Part shown: positions 12,085 to 24,285 of the stretch, piece by piece
Layout: every line of letters begins with the position of its first letter
Numbering within the stretch: position 1 is the stretch's first letter
Source: Petaurus breviceps papuanus
Lineage: Eukaryota; Chordata; Mammalia; Diprotodontia; Petauridae
Direction: 5' to 3'
Assembly: GCA_028583685.1 (NCBI GenBank)
Contig: JAMXIF010000043.1
Span: 6,017,225-6,081,224, forward strand
Length of the DNA: 64,000 bases
Notes under the pieces: generated by a model
Database searches by the model: none
The model's input: only the letters and a program-made list of their open reading frames with translations
Told to the model about the DNA's origin: nothing
Made by a program: the position numbers and the translations under genes

Positions 12085-12460
12085 GAAAAAGAAGAAGTAG
12101 GAAGAGATGATCTCAAAGGCAGCTCAAAATCTCTGATAGAGTCCTCCAGTAATTTTCCTACTCAGTGGTCACCACAACTATAACCACATTTTGAAAAGTG
12201 CTAACTAATATAGTGTTTGTAGACAGTCTACAAATTTTGTGACTCTTTGCGCCCTCTATTCCCTTTAATGTAACATGGCCACTATCAATTGCAGAAGAGA
12301 AAGGAGCTGAATGAGACTGAAAGCCATTTTGTATTTTGCTTTGCTTCACTGGTTGCCATAATCAACATAATCATCACCAAGTAGTCAGCCTACTGGTCAT
12401 TAGTTTCCCTATACTTTGCAGACCTGGACCTATAATGGGAAGCAAAGAAGTACTTAGCAC
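12085..12460. other. Unassigned non-coding stretch
   Basis: No recognised repeat or gene. Confidence 0.4.
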
Positions 12461-12462
12461 CT

Positions 12463-13504
12463 TGTATCAGCTACTATAAAGGCACTCACAAGCAGTTTTC
12501 CAGAAAAATGCTGCTGTGAACAGCTTTCAAGGTACTGATTATATAGTATAGTGAACATTCTATTTATTCAATAACAAATCAGAGCAAAACATTCACAGAA
12601 AATCAAGATACAGCATTCAGAATATTACAACTTATCACAAAAAATCAAAATATAGCATTCACAGCAACTTATCACTAAAATGGCCACGTAATTTTCAGTA
12701 CAGTGGTCACATAGTTTTGAACAAAGTACAGTCATTTAGTAAATCAATCACTTAGTAACTCAGTCTTCCAATCATCCTTAAGGAGGCTTGCCTCCTTAAA
12801 ATACAAAAGTCAAAGTACTCCACCCTGGGGTAGTCTCAATTGGAGATTAGACTCCAATCATAAACCAAGTATATTCATTTAGTCAATCACAAAATCCTTA
12901 ATTCAATCACAAAGTACAAAAGCCAAAGTTCTCCACCCCTAGGTTACAGTAAGTCATAATCTTCTCAATCAGTACACAGTATCCAAAAAAAGTCTTCTTT
13001 CAGCTGGATTTGAGGCTGGTTCTCAGCTTCTCTGGTTCCCCTTCCATGGTCCCAGGTACTACCTAAATTCACCAAACTGTCACCTGGGTTCAAAGGCAGA
13101 CAGCTCCCAGCTCTTTGTCCAGCTCTCTGTGCAGTTCCTGTTCCACACTGAAGCTCACAGTGTCTAGTCCACCTTAAATCCTTCACAGTCTCTATTACTG
13201 GGAATTCAAGGCTTAACATAGCGACAAACAAAGTACTGACACCACAGTCATGTTTCCTCTGGCAGCTCTGGCTGGCCCTCAGAAGAGGCTATGCCATCAC
13301 AAGTTCCCAGGAAATTCTGACTTTCCCAGCTGGGGTGTTTCCTTATATATAGCATTTTTCCTCCCTATTCAGCCCCTTCCTGTTACATCAGCAACAGGGT
13401 TTCATACCTTTTATTTCTTTAACAGAGGCTTAATTTGAAACTAGGTGCTAAGTGCCTGTCAACTTGGCAATACAAAAGGATCTTCAAATTTAATTACCAT
13501 TACA
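12463..13504 (-). mobile_element. Solo LTR, copy 2
   Basis: Read on the minus strand it starts TGTAATGGTAATT at 13504, has a TATA-like ccttatatata (plus-strand text near 13340), and near 12560 an AATAAA-type signal about 90 bp from its 3' end. That spacing implies a long R region, near 0.8 kb. It carries the family block ending in cagcagcatttttctgg. The 3' boundary near 12463-12480 is uncertain and no clean duplication was found. No internal retroviral genes adjoin it. Fossil. Confidence 0.8.
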
Positions 13505-14626
13505 GATACTTAGGTATTTAGCACCTTGTTTGAGCCCCTTGTGATTTGAAAGTGGGAGAAACTTCATGATGCAACAAAAAGGGATGGAACAGGAAGGAAA
13601 ACCACATATATAAGGAGGAGCACAACTGAGAGGGAGCAGAACTGAGAAAGGGAACAGTTGTGGAGGCCAGAAATTCTGTTTGTCTGTCTGTTGTTTTTGT
13701 GATACTTTGTACAGAAGCCCTGGGATCCTAAAGCCCTGAAAGAGGATTTTCTTGTCTTTTTACAGTAGTGCTGGAGGAGGGTTTCAGAGGTCCTGGGACT
13801 ATATAAAGATTTGAGTTGAGTTCTCAAACCTTGTTTGTGGGTCTGTGATGATTTCACAGGCAGATAATGAATTAATGATGGTTCCAGCAATGTGTATGAA
13901 TTGTTTTGGCTCTGTTAACCTTTCTCTTCCCAGAAACAGAAACAGCAAAGGACTTGAGGTGGACTGGGAACTGTGAGCTTCAATATGAAATGAAAACTGA
14001 ACAAGGAATTTGATGAGGAGCTGGACAAGGAACTGAAAAAGGAGGTGAGAGCTGCCTACCTATGAATCCAGGGAGCTGGACCCATGGAACAAGAACAATG
14101 GAATTTGGGAGCCAGCTTTGAGTCAAGATGAAAAGACCTCTCCTTAGTGCTGACTGACAAGATCATGATTTACTGTGAGCTAGGGGTGGGATAACTTTGT
14201 ACTCTGTACCATGTATCCCTTAAGGATTATTGAGTTAAGGATAATTGGAGACTAATCTCTAATCAAGAAGATAGAAGACTTTTTGACTGAGAGATTAAGA
14301 CAATATGATCTAGGGGTGGGAAAACTTAAACCTTTGTGCTTTGTGTCCCTTAAGAAGGATTGCTCCTTAAGGATGATTGGTTTAAGGACTTACTGAATGA
14401 TATTTTTTCTTTTAAAGTATATGGACACTTTAAGTAAAAACTCTGTGGCCACTTTGGTGATAAGTTGTTATGTCATATCATTGTGAATGCTGTATTTTGG
14501 TTTCTGTGAATATTTTCCCTTAGTTTATTGCTGAATAAATAGAGAGTTCACTATACTATGTTAACAGAATCTTAAAGATAGTCCCAGCAGCAGTTCTCTG
14601 CAGAGCTGATAGGGCTTGGCTTTACA
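13505..14626 (+). mobile_element. Solo LTR, copy 3
   Basis: Same family as copy 2 but in opposite orientation, so the two 5' ends touch. Landmarks are the TATA-like catatataagg near 13604, the CTGTCTGTCTGTT block near 13680, gaataaatagagagttcact at 14532-14551, and the ttggctttaca end at 14616-14626. The 5' boundary is approximate (13505-13527). No internal genes. Fossil. Confidence 0.8.
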
Positions 14627-15464
14627 GAACCTCAGAAAACAGACACAGTATGCAACTACAGACTTGAAGCCTTTTTAGTCTGGCTAACATATTGAAGTTT
14701 GTTCCATGTAGATAAAGCCTTTGATAATGGAAGATCACTTTCCCATAAAATGAGTCATAAGAACTGGACATTATAAAGGAACCATAAGTGGTTTCATAAT
14801 GCAATAATTTTAGCATTCACTTATTTGATTTAGTTGTCATCAGTCCCTTTTATTCAGGATGCTCCATTAATTGGCAAGCTAAGTTTGTCCTAATTTGATT
14901 CCTCTGGATGGCATTTTTTTGAACTCTAACTGACAAGGACAAGTATTTCAATATCTCTATTTTTTAAAACAGTAAGAAAATATGTTTTCTTTTCATACAC
15001 TACAAAATATTCTCATTTGATCAAGGTATAAGATCACCAAACAAAATATCCCGCAATTTTTCATAGTTCAGTCATAGATGTTTCTTTAACTTTTAATATA
15101 TTTCATACTTAATTTGGTATGTCATTATTTGGGACCAGTTTTTCTGAATTCTAATTATCTAATGTCTAGAGAAATTCTTTTGTAAGACAATTGTAGGCAT
15201 AAAGTTGAGTTATAAAAGGGAAGTCTTTATTTTCTTCTTCTTCTGAACTTCCCCTAAAAAATTGTGAACTATATCTGCCTTTCCATTAATCTAATAGTCT
15301 ATAGAGATCATAATAATATGGGAAATTTAAAAGTACCTGTAAATAAAATATATAAAAAAGATCAATCAAGACAAATTTTGGAGAAAGGGAACAAGCATTT
15401 ATTAAGAAGCCTCTATGTTCTGGGCACTATGGTAAGTGATTTACAAGTATTGTCTGTGAGATAA
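14627..15464. other. Unassigned non-coding stretch
   Basis: Only a possible short piece of repeat 'A' head near 15390-15450 (acaagcatttattaagaagc). Otherwise nothing recognised. Confidence 0.45.
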
Positions 15465-16425
15465 CTTTCCCTATTCTATCTCTCCCTTTCTCCTCCCAAT
15501 ATATTCCTTTCTCACCTCTTAATTTTATTTTTTAGATATTATCCCTTCCAATTCAACTCATCCTGTTCCCTCTATATATACACATACACACATACACACA
15601 CATATACCCTCCTATACATCATATATATGTATGTATACATATCTGCATATATTTTCCCTTCAGCTATCCTCATACTGAGAAAAGTCTCATGAGTTACAAT
15701 TATTGTTTTTCCATGTAGGAGTATAAATAGCTCAACTTTCATAAATTCCTTATGATTTCTTTTTCCTGTTTGCCTTCTCATACTTCTCTTGATTCTTGTA
15801 TTTGAAAGTCAAATTTTCTGTTCAGCTCTGGTCTTTTCATCAAGAATTATTGAAAGTCCTATATTTCACTGAATAACCATATTTTCCCCTGAAGCATTAT
15901 ATTAAGTTTTGTTGGGTAGGTGATTCTTGGTTTTAATCCTAGCTCCTTTGACCTCTGAAATATGATATTCCAAGCCTTTGGATACCTTAATGTAGAAGCT
16001 GCTAGATCTTGTGTTATCCTGATTGTGTTTCCACAATACTAATTATTTCTTCCTGATACCTTGCAATATTTTCTCCTTGACCTGGGAACTCTGGAATTTG
16101 GCTATGATATTCCTAGGAATTTTCTTTTTGGCATCTTTTCCAAGAAGTGATTGGCGAATTCTTTCAATTTCTCTTTTGTCCTCTGGTTCTAGAATATCAG
16201 AGCAATTTTCCTTGAGAATTACTTGAAAGATGATATCTAGGTTCTTTTTTTGATCATAGTTTTCAGGTAGTACAATAATTTTTAAATTATCCCTCCTGGA
16301 TCTATTTTCCAGGTCAGCGGTTTTTGATTGAAATGAGATATTTCACATTATCTTCTATTCTGTGGAATATCAATTTATCAACTTCCTCAAAGACAATGAC
16401 CTCTGGATTTAATCTATCTCAAAGA
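15465..16425 (-). mobile_element. HAL1-like LINE fragment with ORF1 C-terminal part
   Basis: The complement of this stretch follows the HAL1-like element at 6848 from its RRM region through the end of ORF1 into the 3' region. A readable minus-strand segment beginning MRRQTGKRNHKE (15745-15781) has the same sequence as the end of the first copy's ORF1. Both ends are truncated compared with the first copy, and the frame is interrupted. A compound (TA)/(CA) tract lies at 15575-15640. Confidence 0.78.
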
Positions 16426-16562
16426 TACTAAGGTACAGGCATATTTTTGATAGACCAATAGTACACTACTTCTCTTTTTTCCCACTTCAATTAATTAATC
16501 TGTTCCAGCCCCTACCTTCAATCAGGAGCATTTAAGTCAACTTTCTCCTCCCATGACTGCCC

Positions 16563-17478
16563 CACATTCACACTAATACTACTAATAATAATAATGATAT
16601 TAATCTCTGACATTTATATAGATCTTACTTTGTGCAAGGCACTAGGATGTAGGTGCTATTATTATCCCCTTATCTATTTATTCATTTATTTTTAGTTTTC
16701 AATGTTCACTTTTATAAAATTTTGAGTTCTAAATTCCCCCCTCCCTCCCTTACTCCCTTCCCAAGATGGCATGTAATCTGATATAGGCTATACATGTACA
16801 ATTATATTAATCATCTTTCCACAATAATCATGTTGTAAAGAATCAGAACCAAAGGTAAAAAAACACAAGAAATAACAAACAAACAAAAAAGAGAGAAAAA
16901 AGCATGCTAAAAAACTGCATTCAGACTTCATGATTCTTTCTCTCAACATGGATGGCATTTTCCATCTTTAGTCTTTTGAAATTGTCTTAAATCATTGCAT
17001 TGTTGAGAAGAGCTAAGTGCATCAAAGTTGGTCATTGTACAATGTTGCTGTTACTATGTACAATGTTCTCCTGGTTCTGCTCACTTTTCTCAGGATCAGC
17101 TCGTGTAAGTCTTTCTAGGTTTTTCTGAAATCCACCTGCTCATCATTTCTTGTGCCACAATAGCATTCCATTACATTCAAATACCACAACCTGTTCAGCC
17201 ATTCCACAGTTGATGGGCATCCCTTCAGTTTCCAATTCTTTGCTATCACAAAAAGCTGCTATAACTATTTTTTTGTACATACAAGTTTTTTTCCCATTTT
17301 TATGATCTCTTTGAGATATCATCCCCATTTTAGAGACCAGGTAACTGGGGCAAACAGAGGCAAAGTGACTTATCTAAAGTCACACAACTCATAAGTGTCT
17401 GAAGTGAAATTTGAACTCACATCTTCCTGACTGCAGGCCTGGTGTTCTATCCACTTCCCCACCTAGCTGCCTTAACAC
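16563..17478 (-). repeat. MIR/THER-type CORE-SINE split by an L1
   Basis: The right part of the reversed SINE (16563-16668) stops at 'ctattattatccccttat'. The SINE resumes at 17319 with 'catccccattttagagacca' and runs to the tRNA-like head 'ccacttccccacctagctgc' at 17478. Together the two halves make one ordinary SINE, which shows that the L1 piece between them is a later insertion. Confidence 0.8.
16669..17318 (-). mobile_element. L1 3' end inserted in a SINE
   Basis: Antisense of the marsupial L1 3' region: 'ttgttgagaagagctaagtg', 'ccacaacctgttcagccatt' and 'ccaattctttgctatcacaa' are its signature phrases, also present at 40980-41170 and 47990-48070. A short likely duplication, att-atcccc versus atc-atcccc, flanks it inside the split SINE. 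Confidence 0.85.
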
Positions 17479-18430
17479 AAGTTTCTGCCATTTACCCCCA
17501 CTATTGGTCATTTCTTCCTCAGACCAATACTGTGTAACCACTCTCCAGATAACATCTTTCAATACTTATCATCATTCCTTGGAGCTAAAAAGCTGCTTCT
17601 TCCACCTCTGCCCTCCATATGAAGAATTTCTTTCTTATTATATATCTCTCCATCCTTGACTGTATTTCTGTGCCTTCTCTGTGTCACATTCTTCTGACCT
17701 CCAACCCTATTACACAAATCACAATTCATTTCTGCCTCTTACAAAGATTTTTCTCCTTTGTCTTCCATTCAAAGCACCTTTTAAAAATAGATTTTTTAAC
17801 AGTACATTTTTGTCTTTATATCACTTAGATTCCATACTATAGAATATAATATACTGTTCACAAAAGGACCAGAACTGCCCATGGGTCAGTGAAAAACATC
17901 CCTATTCCCAGATAAAATAAATTATATCTGATTCTGAAAATGAGTTGGTAGCCACATTTTCATATAGTCAGGTCAAGTCATTATTATCAATATTGGATCA
18001 TTTGCAGGATGTGCATTGGTAGACTATTTTTATTGATTGTGCAATTCTACCCTGCTTAGGAATTGTCCCAAGAAGGACAGAGAGAGGGAGAAAATGAATT
18101 CCTACCTGGATTTCCAGAGAGATGTGTTAGTCTCTGAGGATCGATGTTAGGTATAATGACCCACAAGATCTGAGAGAAAACCAGCTTTCATGCACCATTA
18201 GGCATTACACAAAGACACCAAATTGTGATGAATATTAATATCAAACAAGAGGGAACTCATATATTCTCAATGGCCAGTATTCCTTTCTCCACTGTTCAGC
18301 CACAGACATATTTGAAAAAGCTATCTTTTAGTGACCTATCCCTATAAAACTGGTGTTATTTAACTTAATTCATTCATGTGAATTACTAATTCTAAGCAAT
18401 TTTTTCCATGTATTATAAGCTAATTAACTT
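17479..18430. other. Unassigned non-coding stretch
   Basis: Pyrimidine-rich between 17480 and 17780, and may hold an old L2-like piece, but this is not secure. Nothing else recognised. Confidence 0.4.
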
Positions 18431-18431
18431 A

Positions 18432-18610
18432 ATTAGGATGAATCAAGGCATAGAAGTAGAGCTGGGAGGGACATTAAAAGCCATCCAGTTTAACCCCCTC
18501 ATTTTATATATTGAGTATTGAAGCATAAAGTAGTTAAGTGATTTGTGTGAATTCATGCACATAGTAAATGGCAGAGCAGGATTCAAATCTAAGTTCTTTG
18601 ACTCTGAACT
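18432..18610 (-). repeat. Old CORE-SINE-like repeat (THER2/MIR3 type)
   Basis: Follows the pattern 'agagctgggagggac...atccagtttaaccccctcat', then '..agttaagtgatttg..agtaaatggcagagcaggatt', a common old mammalian SINE-like layout. The name is tentative. Confidence 0.6.
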
Positions 18611-19345
18611 CAGTACTTGAAACCCTACTGAATGGAGAGTCCAGTGGAATAAGGGTCTCCATTTCCATTATAGTTATGTAAAAGCAGAGGGATCCCACAA
18701 CAGGAGTTTGAGGAGGAACTAAGATGCTATCAGATGTACATATGGTTAGTTTGTTTCTTTCTGAGAGATGTTCTTCCCTGTCTCTTTCACCTATTTTTAG
18801 TGTCTGATCCTGCAAAGGGTCTTTCCTCTATTAACCTTCTCAGACTTCATGAACTTACACTACTCTAGCCCTATTCTTGATGCTTCTGGAGCTTCTTTTC
18901 TATGACACAAAATTCAGCACTGAATTCTATGTAGCATCTTAGCATATCATTTAATCATTTTATTTGTGTTATTCTTCTCTCCCAGAAGAGAAACTTTTCA
19001 AGGGAAGAGACCATGATCCACAATGTTATGCTTTTGGATCTCTATGGGGATTAAATATATAATAGATTCTCAAAAGAAATTCTTTGTGAATTAAATTTCA
19101 GGGAAGCAGATTTAGGCTTATAGTGAACAAAAACATTGCAACCAGGAGATTCTCAAAGGTAGAATGGGCTGCCTCATGAAATAGTGAGATTGCTCTTATT
19201 GGAGTTCCTCAAGCATAGACTGGAATACTACTTGTTGAGCATTGTGTAGAAAGATGTCTTGAGTAGGAGCCATTAAACTCAATGGTCTTTCAGATTTCCT
19301 CTAAAATTGAAATTCTGGGACCATGAGTTGAATTAAATTGAATTT
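18611..19345. other. Unassigned non-coding stretch
   Basis: No gene or named repeat recognised. Confidence 0.4.
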
Positions 19346-19346
19346 T

Positions 19347-19415
19347 CTTTCTTTTTTTTTTTGGCCTTTTGGAGGGCAGTTGGGGTTAAGTAACTTGCCC
19401 AAGGTTACACGTCTA

Positions 19416-19460
<45 letters not shown>

Positions 19461-19553
19461 GGTGGGTGTCAAGTGTCTGAGGCCAGAACCGAACTCAGGT
19501 CCTCCTGACTCCAGGGCCAGTACTTTACTCACTGTCCCACCTAGCCGCCCCTT
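19347..19553 (-). mobile_element. tRNA-headed marsupial SINE with internal (TG)n expansion
   Basis: Reversed SINE: poly-T (from an A tail) at 19350-19364, 'cagttggggttaagtaactt', an expanded TG run at 19419-19457, then the tRNA-like head ending ccacctagccgcccc. The TG run sits where the SINE body normally has only a short variable spacer. Confidence 0.85.
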
Positions 19554-19559
19554 AAATTA

Positions 19560-20380
19560 CTTTCCTATTTCATTTATTAAGGAGTATTAATATGTAGATT
19601 TTATTGCATTTATACATCCTATGGTCTGTAAAGGACTTACATTTTTGTGCGATGGGTGATAGAATTTCATGTCTAGAAAGGAACTTGAAGCTCTAAGGTT
19701 TAGAGATCATCTAAGATGATAATAACTAAGCTAACCACTCAATTTGATAAATGAGGAAAATAAGAACAAAAAGCTTGAAATGACTAGCCTAAGGCCCAAA
19801 GATAATAAGCAACACAACCCAGAACCTTGTGCATCCTGTGCAATGCTTTGCTACCATACCATATTCTTTCTCCTATATCCTCAGAGTACTAACCTTTCAA
19901 CTCCTAGCTTTCAAATTATAGGTTTTCCTGATAATCACACAAAATTATTTGAACACAGAGACAAGGTTTAATTTTTTTTCTAGGTTGAACATTTCACTGA
20001 ATGAGTGTTTAACTGAGCCTAAGTGCATAATTTTCCAATTACCTTTTCAAAAATGATGTGCTGGAATACTCTAAATGGGAAATCAGGGGTGAAACGTGAG
20101 ATATTTCACTAACATTTAATAGATGACTACTTTCTTTTGTTCCCCACTTTTTCCTTAAAAAATAATAAAATCAATTTAAGTGATAGATTGACAGCATAGA
20201 GACTAGATTGTCAATAGACCTTTATTTGGTGAAAGACAATGTAAGGTACAAGTACAGATAAAGCAGAAACTTGTTCTCCTCTGCGTAGATTAAAACAATG
20301 AAAAAGGCATTATCAACTCTTTGTAATTGAGTTATCTAGTGCTGGGTTAGATGTTTCAGAGTGATTCTTCTCAGACTTCA
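19560..20380. other. Mostly unassigned; old SINE-like piece at 19650-19870
   Basis: Between 19650 and 19870 the text 'agagatcatctaagatg...aatgaggaaaataagaa' follows the same old layout as 18432-18610. The rest is unassigned. Confidence 0.4.
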
Positions 20381-20384
20381 CAGA

Positions 20385-20625
20385 GAAGCACCATTATATA
20401 ATGTATAAAATGCTGACCTTTAAATTGGGAGGACCTCACATCAAATCTTGCCCCTAATACTTACTAGATTTATGATCATGGAAAAGTCATTTAACCTCTC
20501 TAAGACCTATTTTCCTCATCTATAAAATGTCAAGGAGGGCACCTACCTCATAGGATTGTTGGGAGGCTCAAATGAGATGATTTATATGAAGTACTTTGGA
20601 GATGTCCAAATAAGATAACAACCTG
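20385..20625 (+). repeat. MIR/THER-type CORE-SINE, nearly complete
   Basis: Forward order of head, 'aaaagtcatttaacctctct', core 'ctcatctataaaatg', 'cctacctcataggattgttg' and 'atgaagtactttgga'. Confidence 0.82.
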
Positions 20626-21204
20626 AAAGGTCATGAGGAAGCCTACCTCTCCCACATATACTTGAACAATGATCTAAATAAGGCACCTAAGTTAATAAAG
20701 ATAAAACAATAAAAGAGAAATATCAGTAAGCTCCTTCCCCATCTGGGACCTACACAAGAAAATTGCCACAGCCTATGGGCACCAGAACTTGAGTCATGCT
20801 AGGAGAGCCAAGATAAGCTCTGGTGAATAGGTCAGAAGTCAACAGAAGCATCCTGACCAGGGAAATCCCAGAGGTGATCCGCCTTAATTGGTGAATTCTA
20901 GGGGTACTCAAGACCACAACACCTCCCTGACCAGGAAGAACTCACTTTAGGCTCTGAAACTGGCCAGTTATATGAGTATAACACATATGAGGAGTGATAA
21001 ATGATGCTAGAAGGAGCCCAGGAAATAAAAGTCAAAACAAAGCTGGGCCTCAGCATCCCATTCAATAATTAGGGAAGAAGTAGAACTTAGAAACAAAGTC
21101 CCAAGTCAGAAACTGAACTTGAAAATATGATCAAAAAGAAGGAGATACAAAACTCTATAAGCCAAAAGATGCTCAACTGGCAAATTAGAGAGTTATAAGT
21201 ATAA

Positions 21205-21440
21205 ACAGAGAAAGAAAGAAAAAAGGAGAGGAGAGGGAAGGAGAGAAGGAAAGAGGAAAGGGAAAAGAGAGAAAGTAGGAAGGAAGGAGAGAGGGAAAGA
21301 ATAAGAAAGGAGGGAGGGAAGGAAGGAGAAGAAGGAGAAGGATAAAAGGGAGGGAGGGGAGAGAAAAAGGATAAAGTGAGAAACGGAATAAAGAGAAGGA
21401 GGAAATAAGAAAGGAAGAATGGAAAAAATGGAAAAGAAAG
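21205..21440. repeat. Polypurine (GA-rich) tract
   Basis: About 235 bases of nearly pure A and G on the plus strand with gaagg, gagaa and ggaagg units. The long minus-strand frame over it is a by-product of the base bias. Confidence 0.92.
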
Positions 21441-21619
21441 GAAAAATAATTGGTCTTGACCATAAGCACCATAAGAAAACTTAAAAGAAATGACATAGAT
21501 TTAAAAAAAACAATTACAATTCTGAAAAAAGGAAGAAACAATATCGACAATAGCATACATTCAAGGTGTCCCCAAAAATCTTTGTGCAGTTTTGAGATGT
21601 CAAAGAATAAAACTGTGCT

Positions 21620-21872
21620 AATACTTGCAATAGGCTTTATAATACTTTTAAGTTGGCAGAGTACTTCATAAATATTATCTCATTTTATCTTTACAACAAA
21701 CCTCAGAGGTAGGTGATATTATCACCATTTGCTAAGTGAAAAATCTGAGGCAGAAAGATGCTAAATAACTTTCCCCCTTGGTCATATAGTTAATTAGTGC
21801 CTGAGCCTGGATTTTATCTTAGGTCTTCCTAACTCCAGATCCTTTGCTCTATTCACAATGCCACCCACCTGC
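21620..21872 (-). repeat. MIR/THER-type CORE-SINE
   Basis: Reversed SINE: 'gtacttcataaatattatct', core near 21720, 'tagttaattagtgcctgagc', and head ending in 'caatgccacccacctgcc'. Confidence 0.78.
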
Positions 21873-22562
21873 CTAAAATAAAACACATTAAAACAAAAGG
21901 TGGAAAACCTTGCCCAATCACAGATTTCTTGAAAATTAGAATATAACAAATAGAATTCAACGACTCTGTGGAATAATATGAAATATAACAAAATCAAATG
22001 ATTTAAAAAAAGAAAATATAAGGATATCTGTGATCATAAACAACTGACTTGGAGAATGTCACAGAGAGATAATTTGAGAATTTCTCAGTTAACTTCAAAA
22101 TCAAGAAAACTATAGAAGCAATAGAAAGCTTGAACACCATAGTTTAGGAACTTAAAATTAATTCAATGAATTTGACCTAGATTTATTAAAATCAGAAGGG
22201 AAAGTAAAAAATAACAAAAGAAGAAGGAGGAGGAGGAGGAGGAGATGGAATACACTAGTCATCTCTTCAAAGACATCTCAAAATGAAAACTCCAAGAAAC
22301 ATCTTAGCCAAAATTCAGTTTCCCATTTCAAAGAAAAAAAATACTGCATGAAGCCCAAATAAAATTATTTAAATATGAAGGAACAACAATCGGGATCACA
22401 TAATGCTTGGCAGCAACTGCTATAAAAGAGATAAAATCTTGGATTTTAGGATGGAGTGTAAATATTTACAACAAAGAATAACTTACCTTGAAGAAAAAAA
22501 AATGTAATTCTACAGGGAAAATATTGACCATTAATGGAATAGAGAATTATCAAAAAAAAATA

Positions 22563-22710
22563 CTCCTTTTTTTAAATTTTAATTTATTTATTTACTTTTA
22601 GTTTACAACATTCAATTCCACAATTCCTTGAGTTTCAAATTTTCTCCCCCTACCTCTCCTCCCCTCTTCACTCCCTCCTCCCACCCAAGAGGTAGTCATT
22701 TATCAACAAC
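22563..22710 (-). repeat. Short L1 3' tail piece
   Basis: Antisense poly-T-led tail with 'atttacttttagtttacaac' and a pyrimidine-rich 'cctctcctcccctcttcact', matching the tail of the L1 at 16669. Confidence 0.55.
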
Positions 22711-22713
22711 TCT

Positions 22714-22885
22714 CTAAATTCCTTTTTTTTTTTGGAGGGGGGAAGGCAGGCCAATTGGGGTTAAGTGACGTGTCCAAGGCCACATAGCTAGTAAGTGTTA
22801 AGGGTCTGAGATCAGATTTGAACTCAGGTCCTCATGACTCCAGGTTCAGTGCTCTACTCACTGCACCACCTAGCTGCCCCCTTCT
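22714..22885 (-). mobile_element. tRNA-headed marsupial SINE
   Basis: Poly-T at left, 'caattggggttaagtgacgt', 'cacatagctagtaagtgtta', and head ending 'caccacctagctgcccc'. Full length. Confidence 0.87.
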
Positions 22886-24150
22886 CCTTCTAAAAAAAAA
22901 GATAAACATAATGGAGACTTTTATTTTCATACAGAATCTTGCTCTTTTTACCTATGTGTAAATTTTCATGATTGTTAGTGTTTGACTAATTCAGAGTGGT
23001 AATTTTAAAAATTAAATAATAAAGTCTTCCCCAAAAGTTTATTTTTTAAGTTACCATATTTTGTTTTAATAATACTTTCTTTTCCAAATATATTCCTCAT
23101 TTCTTCCATACACAGTCATCTCTACTAACAAATAATTTTTAAAAGAAAGAGTGGCATTTTAAAAAGTTCAGCAAAACTAGATATAAAAGGTCTGAGAAGC
23201 CTTATCTCTATTCCCATTCTCATAAAACAGTCTTGAATCATGTTATAAGGTTACATATCAAGCTCTGTTCTTGAAGAAAAAGGGCTGTGATTCTCTAGTG
23301 CTATGGACTATGTCACTTAGACACTTGTGGTGGTGGGGGGGGGGAGAGAGAGAGAATGTTATTACTAAAGTTATACAGTAAGATGCTATAACCCTCCTAA
23401 AGATATCTCTAATAAACCCATCAACTAATACACACAAATATACACATATATAATACATATATATATATGTGTGTGTATATATACATACATATACAGTTCA
23501 GTAAAAAGTGGGCTTCAGTTTAAAGAGAACACATGACAAAGTAGTAACTTGCAGATGCTACTTGCTGGAAGTCCATTTATATCATTCATGGAGGTGTTCA
23601 ACAAGCTACCCTTACTCATGATACACTTACTTTACTCATTTCCTTGCTAAAGTATAAATACATGTTGTCTCTCCTTGTTTCCCAGAACAGACATTGTTAT
23701 CATCTGAACCAAGACTGCTAATAGGACACTGATGGGGAAAAGCCTGACATCCTTCAGTCCCTTCAAGTTTCAGAATCCTTCTTTGGTCAAAGACAATAGA
23801 GGAAACAATGAGATACAAGGCAGAAACTAAGGCCTCTGCTTCTCTGAAAGGTGGTTCCTTTTGAGGTGTTTAAAGCAATACCACCCTCTCCAATTTTTTT
23901 GAATACTTCTTCTCCTAACTAAATTGATAATTTGTAGAAAATCCCTAGACCACGGCCAAATTTCCCCAGCTTATCCAAACATCTTTTGTTTTTTTTGCCT
24001 CATCACTCAAATTTAAAGGAAATTTCACATTTAGACAAAAGCCTGTGATTGATGGATTAACTTTTCACTTAAAGTAGGATAGAGTGACTTGATTTATTTA
24101 CTAAATCACCCAACCATTATCAATATATCCATCAAATCTATTAACTAACT
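22886..24150. other. Unassigned stretch with small microsatellites
   Basis: A G/GA run lies at 23330-23354 and a TA/TG tract at 23437-23496. The remaining sequence, including 23500-24150, shows no repeat or gene that I recognise. Confidence 0.45.
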
Positions 24151-24159
24151 GTATTATCT

Positions 24160-24285
24160 AATATATATTATATATGTAATATAATATATAATTATATGAT
24201 ATACTATTTTATATATATATATATATTAATATAATATATAATAATAAGATATACTATTTTATATATATATATATATCATAGCACA
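24160..24285. repeat. AT-only tract with a duplicated block
   Basis: The block 'gatatactattttatatata' occurs twice (about 24197 and 24248) inside (TA)n sequence. It is strongly self-complementary. Confidence 0.85.

Larger units (their letters stand above)
20640..22560 (+). mobile_element. L1/HAL1 5' part and ORF1 remnant, with later insertions
   Basis: The clearest portion is 22270-22555, where the ORF1p C-terminal domain can be read as 'TPRNILAKIQFPISKKKILH', matching the same domain at 8274. The upstream part (20640-21190) is compatible with a LINE 5' region but is assigned by position only. A GA-rich tract and a SINE interrupt it. The frame has several stops. Confidence 0.55.

Noticed and set aside
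21185-21556. 123-codon minus-strand hydrophobic frame (possible membrane protein)
   Set aside because: It is a direct translation of the GA-rich tract and has no start context or family pattern.
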